From the NCBI RefSeq assembly GCF_946221155.1, contig NZ_CAMIAN010000020.1:1-33835 (forward strand): a DNA stretch of 33,835 nt, in the 5' to 3' direction. The position numbers and the translations under genes were made by a program. The stretch comes from an uncultured Corynebacterium sp. GTDB lineage: Bacteria > Actinomycetota > Actinomycetes > Mycobacteriales > Mycobacteriaceae. Below the pieces are notes generated by a model. The model was not told the DNA's origin. It searched no databases and saw nothing but the letters and a program-made list of their open reading frames with translations. Positions 24,401 through 32,875 of this stretch are shown piece by piece (within the stretch, counting starts at the first letter, position 1; every line of letters starts with the position of its first letter).

Positions 24401-25156
24401 ATGTACAAGACATTCCAGGGTATGGATGACCTTCAGCAAATGGTGGAGCAGGCCTATGGCGTGCCCATGACCTCCAACTGCATGGTTCCGCGGCGCGAGG
24501 TGCTCGACATTCTCGACGAAATGCGCAACGCGATCCCCATCGAGATGGACGACGCGCAGGACGTCCTCGACCACCGCGAAGACATTATCGCCGACGCTCA
24601 GGACCAGGCCGACGCAACCGTCTCCAGTGCCAACTCCGAGGCCGACGCGATTGTGCAGGATGCGCAGGATCGCGCCAACCAAATTCTTCAGGAAGCTCAG
24701 GATCGCGCAACCAACACCGTCGCCCAGGCCGAGGACCAGGCAGACCGCCTAGTTAGCGACGCTCGCCGCGAATACGAAACGGTCACCAGCCGCGCCGCCG
24801 ACGAGGCCGAGCGCCTGGTCAGCGAAGGTAACGCCAGCTACCAGCGCTCTGTCGACGAGGGCCTTGCCGAGCAGCGCCGCCTGGTCTCCGAATCCGAGGT
24901 CGTCCGCAACGCCGAGGCCGAGGCCAACCGTATTGTTGAATCCGCACACGCGGATTCCGACCGCCTGCGCACCGAGTGCGACCGCTACGTCGATTCCACC
25001 CTGGCCGAGTTCGAGGACACCCTCACCACCACTCTGCGTACCGTCAACCGCGACCGGTCCGCCCTGCGCAAGGGTGCCGGTGCTTCCGGATACCAGAACG
25101 GCACTGCCGGATACCAGAACGATTCCGACCCCCACGGTTACCGTCAGCAGCGATAG
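24401..25156 (+). CDS. sepIVA: DivIVA-like septation protein SepIVA
   Basis: The 251-residue protein begins MYKTFQGMDDLQQMVEQAYG with VPMTSNCMVPR, matching the N-terminus of mycobacterial SepIVA (Rv2927c family). It then continues as a long alanine/glutamate-rich coiled coil (about 45-225). That mycobacterial homologue is a DivIVA-like protein needed for cell division and polar growth. The order coaD-sepIVA-DUF177-rnc-mutM agrees with the mycobacterial cluster. The start is ATG 24401, where the family alignment begins; an in-frame TTG at 24371 adds a non-homologous leader. The C-terminal tail repeats GYQN twice. No strong ribosome site is visible. Confidence 0.88.
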   Translation: MYKTFQGMDDLQQMVEQAYGVPMTSNCMVPRREVLDILDEMRNAIPIEMDDAQDVLDHREDIIADAQDQADATVSSANSEADAIVQDAQDRANQILQEAQDRATNTVAQAEDQADRLVSDARREYETVTSRAADEAERLVSEGNASYQRSVDEGLAEQRRLVSESEVVRNAEAEANRIVESAHADSDRLRTECDRYVDSTLAEFEDTLTTTLRTVNRDRSALRKGAGASGYQNGTAGYQNDSDPHGYRQQR

Positions 25157-25174
25157 ACGGGTAGAAAGAAGGGT

Positions 25175-25720
25175 ATGAGTAACCCCTTCGTTCTTGCAGT
25201 CGGCGACATCCCTACTGGACTCAGCGAGCCGGTCGATGCCCAAGGGGCGTCACCCGTACCGTGGGGCGGCAATATGCTGGGCGTGGCAGAGGGCGCACCC
25301 GTCGAAGTTCATGGAACCCTGGCGAACTTGGGCGAGGCAATTATGGCCAACCTGCAGGTCAGCGGCGAGGCCAAGGGAACCTGCTCCCGCTGCCTGCAGG
25401 ACCTTTCCACCACCCTGGAATACTCCATCAGCGATGTCTTCGGCCTGACCCCGGACTTCATTACCACCGATGACAGTGCCGAGGGCGACGATGCTGAGGA
25501 CGAGGAAGAGCCGCTGCTGGTGCAAGATAACGCCATCGACATCACCCAGCTTGTCATTGACGAGGCTGGATTGAATGCCCCGTTCAGCCCCGTGTGCGCT
25601 GATTACGGTGCTGAGTGCCGAGAGGAAACCCCGGCTCCGGACGGCATCAGTGAGGAAGTCGAGGAAGAGGACCGCCCGGACCCACGTTGGGCCGGCCTGG
25701 AGAAGTTCAAGAACCTCTAA
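25175..25720 (+). CDS. DUF177 (YceD family) protein
   Basis: The 181-residue protein is a DUF177/YceD member, linked in bacteria to 23S rRNA accumulation and usually encoded next to rpmF, or in actinobacteria next to rnc. The CSRCL pair (C70, C73) is intact, but the C-terminal cysteine cluster is reduced to C141 and C148 (VCADYGAEC) with no later CxxC. A strongly acidic stretch lies at about 99-113. AGAAGGG lies just before the ATG. It is 24 bp upstream of rnc, probably in one operon with it. No rpmF follows here. Confidence 0.88.
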   Translation: MSNPFVLAVGDIPTGLSEPVDAQGASPVPWGGNMLGVAEGAPVEVHGTLANLGEAIMANLQVSGEAKGTCSRCLQDLSTTLEYSISDVFGLTPDFITTDDSAEGDDAEDEEEPLLVQDNAIDITQLVIDEAGLNAPFSPVCADYGAECREETPAPDGISEEVEEEDRPDPRWAGLEKFKNL

Positions 25721-25744
25721 AAAGGAAAGGCAACCCGAAACCCA

Positions 25745-26479
25745 ATGGCTCGTAAACGCCGACTGACCGGCGAGGCCGCGCTCAACGCCGCCTATGGCAA
25801 GTCCGACCACGCACCGCTGCTGGAGGCGTGGGGTGTGGACCTGCCCGACGACCTGCTGCGACTGGCGCTGACCCACCGCTCCTTCGCCAACGAAAACGGC
25901 CACCTGCCGAACAACGAGCGCCTGGAGTTTCTGGGCGACGCTGTGCTGGGCCTGGCCGTCGCAGAGCAGCTGTACCGCCAGTTCCCGGAGCGTGCGGAAT
26001 CGGACATCTCCAAGATGCGTTCCGGTGTGGTGAACATGTACGCATTGGCGGATGTCGCACGTCACCTCGGCATGGGCGACTACATCCTGCTCGGCCGCGG
26101 CGAGATGCTGACTGGCGGCAAGGACAAGCACTCCATCCTGGCGGACTCGGTGGAGTCCATGCTCGGCGCGATCTACCTGCACCACGGCTTCGAGGTAGCC
26201 CGCGCCACGGTGCTGCGCCTGTTCGCCGAGAAGATCACCGAAGCTCCCACCACCGGCTTGACGATGGACTGGAAGACCGTGCTGCTGGAGAAGCTCTCCG
26301 ACATGAAGCTGCCCCTGCCCACCTACGAGGTGCGCGGTGAAGGCCCGGAGCACGACAAGACCTTCTATGCCACCGTCACCATCGAGGATCTGGTGACCCA
26401 CGGCGAGGGCCACACCAAGAAGGTCGCCGAGCACGCCGCCGCTAAGCAGGCCGTGCAGAAGCTCAACGAGCGTGCCTGA
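25745..26479 (+). CDS. rnc: Ribonuclease III
   Basis: RNase III cleaves double-stranded RNA in rRNA maturation. The 244-residue protein has the signature NERLEFLGDAVLG (58-69), the second acidic site DSVESMLGAIYLHHG and a C-terminal dsRNA-binding domain (about 172-243, with KKVAEHAAAKQAVQKL). Its last codons overlap the GTG start of mutM by 8 nt, indicating coupled translation. Confidence 0.97.
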   Translation: MARKRRLTGEAALNAAYGKSDHAPLLEAWGVDLPDDLLRLALTHRSFANENGHLPNNERLEFLGDAVLGLAVAEQLYRQFPERAESDISKMRSGVVNMYALADVARHLGMGDYILLGRGEMLTGGKDKHSILADSVESMLGAIYLHHGFEVARATVLRLFAEKITEAPTTGLTMDWKTVLLEKLSDMKLPLPTYEVRGEGPEHDKTFYATVTIEDLVTHGEGHTKKVAEHAAAKQAVQKLNERA

Positions 26480-27338
26480 ACTTCCAGAGGTTGAAGTCGT
26501 CCGCCGCGGCCTCGAAGAACACCTGGTCGGCCGCCGCTTTACCGACGTTCAGGTCTGTCACCCGCGCGCCGTCCGCTCCGGGGACCCGGAAGTTCTTGTT
26601 TCTTTTCTTCGTGACGCCACCGTCTCCGCCGTTAAACGCCGCGGAAAATTCTTGTGGTTGGATTTCGGCGAGGACTTCCTACTGCAAGTGCACCTGGGCA
26701 TGAGTGGCCAGATGCTCGTGGCCGAGCCCGGCCAGGTGCAATCCCCGCATGTGCGCATCCGGGCCGGCCTTTCCGATGGGCGCGAACTCTGTTTCGTGGA
26801 CCAGAGAACCTTCGGCGAGTGGCGGCTGGAAAAGGCCGTGCCGGATCCTTGGGCAGTGGGGGACGGGGTGGCGTCACCAAAAAATTTTCTGCCCCAGAAC
26901 GTCAGCCACATTGCTGCCGATCCGCTAGAGGCCGCCTTCGATGCACAGGCGATGGTGGAGCGGATGAAGTCCAAGCGCGCGGCGGTAAAGACGGTATTGC
27001 TGAACCAGGAGGTCGTCTCCGGTATTGGCAACATCTACGCCGACGAGGCGCTTTTTCTGGCTGGAGTGCGTCCGCGGCGCAGCGCGGCTCTGCTGAGTAG
27101 GCCCACCCTGCACCGGGTGTTGCAGTCGGCGGCGGAGGTGATGGAGCGCGCTCTGGAGCAGGGTGGAACCAGCTTCGACTCGCTGTATGTGAACGTTAAC
27201 GGTGCGTCGGGGTACTTCTCGCGCTCGCTGAACGTGTACGGGCGCGGCGGTGAACCCTGTAAGAGGTGTGGGGCACCGATCAAGCGGGTGGTCGTCGGCG
27301 GGCGATCGACGCACTACTGCGCGACGTGTCAGAAGTAG
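26472..27338 (+). CDS. mutM: Formamidopyrimidine-DNA glycosylase
   Basis: MutM (Fpg) excises 8-oxoguanine and nicks the abasic site. The 288-residue protein has the catalytic N-terminus PELPEVE (P2, E3 after Met removal), the conserved K59 in RRGKFLW and a C-terminal zinc finger with C263, C266, C283 and C286. The GTG start lies inside the end of rnc, and the family N-terminus fixes it exactly. After the stop comes a short gap with a palindrome. Confidence 0.97.
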   Translation: MPELPEVEVVRRGLEEHLVGRRFTDVQVCHPRAVRSGDPEVLVSFLRDATVSAVKRRGKFLWLDFGEDFLLQVHLGMSGQMLVAEPGQVQSPHVRIRAGLSDGRELCFVDQRTFGEWRLEKAVPDPWAVGDGVASPKNFLPQNVSHIAADPLEAAFDAQAMVERMKSKRAAVKTVLLNQEVVSGIGNIYADEALFLAGVRPRRSAALLSRPTLHRVLQSAAEVMERALEQGGTSFDSLYVNVNGASGYFSRSLNVYGRGGEPCKRCGAPIKRVVVGGRSTHYCATCQK

Positions 27339-27388
27339 GCCTGCCTCGGGCGAGCGACGAAAGCTTAAAGCTTACTGAGCTGCACCGA

Positions 27389-27415
27389 TGCGTCATGAAT
27401 GTAATCATGTCGCAT
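27389..27415. promoter_or_regulatory. Palindrome after mutM / before the symporter: terminator or operator
   Basis: ATGCGTCATGA (27389-27399) and TCATGTCGCAT (27405-27415 region) pair at 10 of 11 positions around a 6-nt ATGTAA loop, and TTATTTTAT follows. This can serve as an intrinsic terminator for the rnc-mutM transcript. Its place just upstream of the symporter promoter also fits a repressor site. Confidence 0.5.
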
Positions 27416-27439
27416 TTATTTTATGGCACTAGTTTCCGG

Positions 27440-27445
27440 TAAATT
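27440..27445 (+). promoter_or_regulatory. Candidate -10 (TAAATT) for the AGCS symporter gene
   Basis: TAAATT ends 7 nt before ATG 27453, favouring this start over ATG 27423. No ribosome site is present before either. Confidence 0.45.
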
Positions 27446-27452
27446 TCTGCAC

Positions 27453-28928
27453 ATGGAAACAATTGAAAATTTCGTGGCGAATACGCTGAACGAAAATATT
27501 TGGAAGATCATCCCCGTCTTCCTGCTCGCAGCCGGCGCATACTTTGGCATTCGCACCCTGGTGGTGCAGATCCGCATGGTGCCGGACATGTTCCGCTCGG
27601 TGAAGGAACCGGCGGTCGGCAAGAGCGGAGAGAACATCTCCGCATTCCAGGCATTCAGCATCTCGGCAGCGTCGCGCGTGGGCACGGGCAACGTCGTGGG
27701 CGTGGCTATCGCCATCACCCTGGGCGGCCCGGGCGCGGTGTTCTGGATGTGGATCGTCGCCCTCGTCGGCGGTGCGACGGCCTTCGTGGAGGCCACACTG
27801 GCGCAGCTGTGGAAGTCCCGAGACAAGGATGGTTACGTCGGTGGCCCGGCCTACTACATGACCAAGGGGCTGGGTGCGAAGCCGCTGGCGCTGATCTTCG
27901 GCATCGCCATCACCATCACCTATGGCTTTGTGTACAACGCCGTGCAGACCAACTCCATCGCGGAGGCCGCAGGCTCGTCTCTGCACTCCCTGAACCCCAA
28001 CCTCGCGCCCGATGCGAGCTGGCTAAAGATCGCTACGGGCCTGCTGGTGGCAGCACTGACCGCACTGGTGATCTTCGGCGGTGTGAAGCGCATCGCTAAC
28101 GCCACCCAGGTGATCGTCCCGCTGATGGCTACTGCCTACATCCTGTTGGGCGTTATTGTGCTGGTCATCAACATCAGCGAGGTCCCGGCGATGTTCGCCA
28201 CCATCGTGGAGCACGCTCTGGGCATCAAGGAGATCGCCGGCGCCACCTTGGGTGCAGCGTTCATGAACGGCATGCGTCGTGGTCTGTTCTCCAACGAGGC
28301 CGGCCAGGGCTCCGCCCCGAACGCCGCCGCTACCGCTACGGTATCCCACCCGGTCAAGCAGGGCCTGGTGCAGACCCTGGGCGTATATTTTGACACCCTG
28401 GTGGTTTGTTCCATCACCGCGTTCATCATCCTGCTGTCCAACCCGGCCTATGGCGAGGGCGTGCAGACTGCCAACCTGACCCAGCACGCGCTGTCCGCTC
28501 AGGTGGGCGAGTGGGGCACCCACTTCATCACGATCATTCTGTTCTTCCTGGCGTTCTCCTCCGTGTTGGGCAACTACTACCTGGCCCAGGCGAACGTGGA
28601 ATACTTCACCAAGTCCAAGACCAAGCTGAACATCTTCCGCGTGCTCGTCGTGCTCTGTGTGTTCGGTGGCGCCATTGGTACCGTCCCGCTGGTCTGGTCC
28701 CTGGCCGATACCTTCGCCGCCACGATGGTCTTGATCAACCTCTGCGCTATCGTCCCGCTGGGAGGCGTGGCCATCAAGCTGCTGCGGGACTTCTCCAAGC
28801 AGAAGGCTGCGGGCATGGATCCGATCTTCCACCGCGACAGCCTGCCGGAGCTGAAGAACGTCGAGTGTTGGGACGGTACGGACCCGGAGTGCCAGCGCAG
28901 CGAGGTTCACAACGGAGCAACCAACTAG
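27453..28928 (+). CDS. Alanine/glycine:cation symporter (AGCS) family transporter
   Basis: About 491 residues with roughly ten hydrophobic segments mark an inner-membrane transporter. Diagnostic AGCS stretches include FQAFSISAASRVGTGNVVGVA, GGPAYYMTKGLG, and MNGMRRGLFSNEAGQGSAPNAAATA. Members import alanine or glycine with Na+ (or H+). ATG 27453 is chosen because TAAATT lies 7 nt upstream and the following residues match the family start; ATG 27423 adds ten residues. A GtrA-like gene follows after 7 nt in the same direction. Family is firm; substrate is not decided by sequence. Confidence 0.92.
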   Translation: METIENFVANTLNENIWKIIPVFLLAAGAYFGIRTLVVQIRMVPDMFRSVKEPAVGKSGENISAFQAFSISAASRVGTGNVVGVAIAITLGGPGAVFWMWIVALVGGATAFVEATLAQLWKSRDKDGYVGGPAYYMTKGLGAKPLALIFGIAITITYGFVYNAVQTNSIAEAAGSSLHSLNPNLAPDASWLKIATGLLVAALTALVIFGGVKRIANATQVIVPLMATAYILLGVIVLVINISEVPAMFATIVEHALGIKEIAGATLGAAFMNGMRRGLFSNEAGQGSAPNAAATATVSHPVKQGLVQTLGVYFDTLVVCSITAFIILLSNPAYGEGVQTANLTQHALSAQVGEWGTHFITIILFFLAFSSVLGNYYLAQANVEYFTKSKTKLNIFRVLVVLCVFGGAIGTVPLVWSLADTFAATMVLINLCAIVPLGGVAIKLLRDFSKQKAAGMDPIFHRDSLPELKNVECWDGTDPECQRSEVHNGATN

Positions 28929-28935
28929 CTACGGA

Positions 28936-29337
28936 ATGGAGCTGCCCGCACTAACCAGGAAAATCGGCGCATTCACGCTTGTCGGCGTGGTCGGGGCGTG
29001 CTTCGACTTCGGGACGAGGACGCTGCTGCTCAACCTCGGAGTCATTGGCTTAGTCGCCCGCGCGTGCAGTTACATCGTGGGCAGCACAGTTGCCTACTAC
29101 CTCAACAGCTTCTTCACGTTCCAGGGGGATCGTTCAGGAGCTGAGAAGGCACGCGCCGCGGTGGTTTACACCATTTGTTTCTTAACAGCGGTTGTCGTCG
29201 ATGCTCTGATGCGGAACTGGGGAACTGACTTGCCACACATACTGTTCTGGTCGTGGTTCGTCTCCCAAGTCGTCGCTACGGTTCTCAACTTCGTGTTGCA
29301 AAACACTTGGGTGTTTAGGGCGCAGGAAGCTGCTTAG
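28936..29337 (+). CDS. GtrA-like membrane protein
   Basis: The 133-residue protein has four predicted membrane helices (about 8-30, 36-57, 76-95, 102-122). It carries GtrA marks: FTLVGVVGACFDFGTRTLL, the YYLNSFFTFQ stretch and NFVLQNTWVF near the C-terminus. GtrA proteins are thought to move or flip polyprenyl-linked sugars for cell-envelope glycosylation. No glycosyltransferase gene is adjacent. It starts 7 nt after the symporter stop with no obvious ribosome site, so translation is probably coupled. Confidence 0.88.
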   Translation: MELPALTRKIGAFTLVGVVGACFDFGTRTLLLNLGVIGLVARACSYIVGSTVAYYLNSFFTFQGDRSGAEKARAAVVYTICFLTAVVVDALMRNWGTDLPHILFWSWFVSQVVATVLNFVLQNTWVFRAQEAA

Positions 29338-29353
29338 CGCCGGATCGCTTTGA

Positions 29354-29359
29354 TAGCAT
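29354..29359 (+). promoter_or_regulatory. Candidate -10 (TAGCAT) for smc
   Basis: TAGCAT ends 6 nt before ATG 29366, with no ribosome site between. A leaderless smc transcript is likely. Confidence 0.45.
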
Positions 29360-29365
29360 CAGGCA

Positions 29366-32300
29366 ATGCACTTAAAGTCGTTGACGCTCAAAGGATTCAA
29401 GTCCTTCGCGTCCGCGACGACCCTGAAATTAGAGCCAGGCATCTGCGCCGTGGTGGGGCCGAACGGCTCCGGAAAATCCAATGTCGTAGATGCCTTGGCC
29501 TGGGTCATGGGGGAGCAGGGCGCTAAGACCCTGCGTGGCGGGAAGATGGAAGACGTCATCTTCGCCGGAACGGGGGACCGCAAGCCGCTGGGGCGCGCGG
29601 AGGTCACGCTGACCATCGATAACTCTGATGGCAAGCTGCCCATTGAATACTCCGAGGTTTCCATCACCCGTCGCATGTTCCGCGACGGCGCCTCGGAATA
29701 CGAGATCAACGGCGCCAAGGCCCGCCTGATGGACATCCAGGAGCTGCTGAGCGACTCCGGCATCGGCCGCGAAATGCACGTGATCGTCGGACAAGGCCGG
29801 CTATCGCAGATCTTGGAATCCCGCCCTGAGGAGCGCCGCGCCTTCATCGAGGAGGCCGCTGGTGTGCTGAAGCATCGGCGTCGAAAAGAAAAGGCGCAAC
29901 GCAAGCTCGTCAACATGCAGGCCAACCTCGACCGCTTGCACGACCTGACCGACGAGCTGCGCAAACAGCTCGGACCGCTGGCCCGCCAGGCAGAGGCCGC
30001 GCAGAAGGCCTCCGCCGTGCAGGCCACCATCCGCAGCACGCGCGTGCAGCTGGCCGCGCACAAGGTCAAGCAGCTATCCGAGGAACTCAACGACTCCACG
30101 CGGCGCAGCGAGATGCTGGCCGAGCAGCGCGCCGAACTGCAGGCGGAGCTGGAGGAACACAGCGAGACCCTGGCCGTGACAGAGGAAGAGCTGCGCACCG
30201 CCCTGGAGGAAGCCGAGGCGGCGAAGAACCTCTGGTACCGGCTGTCCGCGGTGCAGGAGAAGAACTCCGCCACCCTGCGTATCGCCAGCGACCGCGCGGA
30301 TCAGGCGCAGGTCGCCGAATGGTCCGGACCCGACCCACAGGAGCTGCTGGAACGCGCCGAGCGCGCCGCCGAGGAGCAGGCGGAGCTGGAAGAAAATGTA
30401 GAGATCGCCGCCGAGAAGCTGGAGACGATCGCCGAGCAGGTCGCCGAGGCCGAGGAGTCCGCCCGTGCCGCCGAACAGGAGCACTTCGCCCAGGTCCGCG
30501 CTATTGCCGACCGGCGCGAAGGTGTGGTGCGCCTGCTGGCTCAGCACGAGGCCGCCGCCACCCAGCGCGGCAACGCCGCCGCGGAGGTCGAGCGCCTGCA
30601 AGAAAATGCCGCCGAGCAGCAGGAAACCCTCGACGGCCTGATGGAGGACATCACCGAGGCGGAGGAAGCCCTGCGCGAGACCGAGGCCTCCGGCGGCGAC
30701 CTGGAGGAAACTCGCGCCCAGGCCGACCGCGAAGCCGCAGGCGCGGAGGAGCGCGCCGAACAGTTGCGCGCCGAACAGCTGCAGCTGGAGCGCGACATCG
30801 CCACCGCCGAGGCCACCATCGCCGCCTGGCAGGATCGGCTGACCCCGACCGACGGCGCTGCGGTGGTCGTCCGCGCCGCCGATAAGGAGGGCATCGCCAC
30901 CCGCCGCCTGGCTGAGCAGCTGCACATTCACGACGGATGGGGTGCCGCCGCGGCCGCCGTTTTGGGCGATGCGGCGAGCTCGGGAATTGTTGCCCCTCTT
31001 TCTGACGCCCTCATCTCCGCCCTCACCGATGCCCGCGAAGGCCGCGCGGTGCTGCTGGACCCGGGAGCTCCGGAGGGGGAGGCGAGCGCGACGTTCCGCC
31101 TGGATACGGACGTCTCCGCAGGCAAGTGGCTGCTGGACCTGATGGACGTGCCCACCGACCTGCTGCGCCCCCTGACCGCCCTGCTGGTGGACGTGGTGGC
31201 CGTGGGCAGTGCCGCGGAAGCCCGGAAGGTCGTGGCCGCGGATCCGCGCCTGCGCGCGGTGACGAAGGACGGCTCCGTCTACGGCGCCGGGTGGGTCGCC
31301 AGTGGCTCCGGCGGGACAACCCCTGTCGAGTTGGCGGATAGGATCGCAGCGGAGACAGAGGGCGTCACAAAGAAAAAGAAGGAACTCGACGACCTGCAGG
31401 CCTCACTCTCCGGTGCGCTTGATGCGGCCAGCGACCTGCGTACCGCCGCGGCTGCGGCGCGCGCGGCGGAGCAGGAGCACCGGGCACTGCGTGACGCGGC
31501 GGCCAAGCGCCTGAGCGCACTGCAGAAGCAGGGTGAGGCCGCGCAACGCCAGCTGGAGCGCAGCACCGCCGAACAGCAGTCCGCCGAACAGCGCCTGGCG
31601 AAGGCCACCGAGGAACTCGACGAGCTGGCCGACCGCGTGGCGCGTGTGGACGATGAAGAGCACACGACCGAGCCCTCCTCGGCCGAGCGGGATGCCGCCG
31701 CGCTGCACCTGTCGCAGGTCAAGGCCATGGAGATGGAAGCCCGACTGGCCCAGCGCACCGCCGAGGAACGCGCGCAATCTACCCGTGGCAAGGCGGAGAA
31801 CCTGCGCCGGCAGGCTCGCGCCGAAGAGGCCGCGCGCAAGCACCACCAGCAACAACAGGCCCGCCGGGCAGCCGCCCGCGAGATGGCCACGTGCGTGCGC
31901 GAACAGGCCCAGCGCATCGCCGAGCGCATCGCCGACGCGCTGGCCACCGCCGAAGCCAACCGTTCGCACACCGAGCAGGCGCACAAGCAGTGGCAGTCTA
32001 CGATGGCACAGCAGCGCGACAAGGTCTCCGCCCTGACCGCGCACCTGGGGCGCATGAACGACAACGCACACTCCGCCGAGCTGGCGCGCACTCAGGCGCA
32101 GGTCAAGATCGAGCAGGCGGTGGCCGGCGCGATGGAGCAGCTGGGGCTCACCGCCGAGCAGCTGCTGGCCGAGGAACTGCCGGAGGACTTCGACGCGGCC
32201 GCCACCAAGGCCGAGCTGAAGAAGGCCGAGAAGGCGCTGAACTCCCTGGGGAAGGTAAACCCGCTGGCACTCGAGGAGTTCAAGGCGCTGGAGGAGCGTT

Positions 32301-32854
32301 ACAACTTCCTGGCCCAGCAGCTGGACGACGTGGAGCGGGCGCGCAACGACCTGCACGAGGTCATCGCAGACGTGGATGCCACGATCCTGCAACTATTCAC
32401 CGAGGCGTGGGAGGACGTCGAGGTCGCCTTCCCGCAGGTCTTCAGCACCCTGTTCCCGGGTGGCGCGGGCCGGCTGGTGCTCACCGACCCGGACGACATG
32501 CTGACCACCGGCATCGAAGTCGAGGCCCGCCCGCCGGGCAAGAAGGTGAAGCGCCTGTCGCTGCTGTCCGGTGGCGAGAAGTCTCTGACCGCGCTGGCGA
32601 TGCTGGTGGCGATTTTCAAGGCGCGTCCGAGCCCCTTCTACGTGATGGACGAGGTCGAGGCGGCGCTGGATGATGTGAATCTGCGGCGCCTGATCGCCTT
32701 GTTCGAGGAGCTGCGGAAGGATTCCCAGCTGATCGTCATCACCCACCAGAAGCCCACCATGGACGTAGCCAATGTGCTGTACGGCGTGACAATGCGCGGC
32801 GATGGCGTGACCAGGGTGATCTCGCAGAGGATGGCTCCCGAGAAGACCTCCTGA
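29366..32854 (+). CDS. smc: Chromosome segregation protein SMC
   Basis: SMC forms the ScpAB-loaded condensin that organises and segregates the chromosome. The 1162-residue protein has an N-terminal ATPase half with Walker A GPNGSGKS (31-38). Long coiled coils (about 170-500 and 670-1010) flank a hinge (about 505-650). The C-terminal half carries the signature LLSGGEKS (about 1066-1073) and Walker B FYVMDEVEAALDD (about 1091-1103). Length and domain order are normal for the family. The N-terminus MHLKSLTLKGFKSFA fixes the start. Confidence 0.97.
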   Translation: MHLKSLTLKGFKSFASATTLKLEPGICAVVGPNGSGKSNVVDALAWVMGEQGAKTLRGGKMEDVIFAGTGDRKPLGRAEVTLTIDNSDGKLPIEYSEVSITRRMFRDGASEYEINGAKARLMDIQELLSDSGIGREMHVIVGQGRLSQILESRPEERRAFIEEAAGVLKHRRRKEKAQRKLVNMQANLDRLHDLTDELRKQLGPLARQAEAAQKASAVQATIRSTRVQLAAHKVKQLSEELNDSTRRSEMLAEQRAELQAELEEHSETLAVTEEELRTALEEAEAAKNLWYRLSAVQEKNSATLRIASDRADQAQVAEWSGPDPQELLERAERAAEEQAELEENVEIAAEKLETIAEQVAEAEESARAAEQEHFAQVRAIADRREGVVRLLAQHEAAATQRGNAAAEVERLQENAAEQQETLDGLMEDITEAEEALRETEASGGDLEETRAQADREAAGAEERAEQLRAEQLQLERDIATAEATIAAWQDRLTPTDGAAVVVRAADKEGIATRRLAEQLHIHDGWGAAAAAVLGDAASSGIVAPLSDALISALTDAREGRAVLLDPGAPEGEASATFRLDTDVSAGKWLLDLMDVPTDLLRPLTALLVDVVAVGSAAEARKVVAADPRLRAVTKDGSVYGAGWVASGSGGTTPVELADRIAAETEGVTKKKKELDDLQASLSGALDAASDLRTAAAAARAAEQEHRALRDAAAKRLSALQKQGEAAQRQLERSTAEQQSAEQRLAKATEELDELADRVARVDDEEHTTEPSSAERDAAALHLSQVKAMEMEARLAQRTAEERAQSTRGKAENLRRQARAEEAARKHHQQQQARRAAAREMATCVREQAQRIAERIADALATAEANRSHTEQAHKQWQSTMAQQRDKVSALTAHLGRMNDNAHSAELARTQAQVKIEQAVAGAMEQLGLTAEQLLAEELPEDFDAAATKAELKKAEKALNSLGKVNPLALEEFKALEERYNFLAQQLDDVERARNDLHEVIADVDATILQLFTEAWEDVEVAFPQVFSTLFPGGAGRLVLTDPDDMLTTGIEVEARPPGKKVKRLSLLSGGEKSLTALAMLVAIFKARPSPFYVMDEVEAALDDVNLRRLIALFEELRKDSQLIVITHQKPTMDVANVLYGVTMRGDGVTRVISQRMAPEKTS

Positions 32855-32863
32855 CCGGTGACG

Positions 32864-32869
32864 TAGGAT
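32864..32869 (+). promoter_or_regulatory. Candidate -10 (TAGGAT) for the last gene
   Basis: TAGGAT ends 6 nt before GTG 32876. It again fits a leaderless start. Confidence 0.45.
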
Positions 32870-32875
32870 GGTCGC

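Noticed and set aside
25250..26434. 394-codon antisense frame across the DUF177 gene and rnc
   Set aside because: Crosses two well-supported genes; product is a low-complexity shadow.
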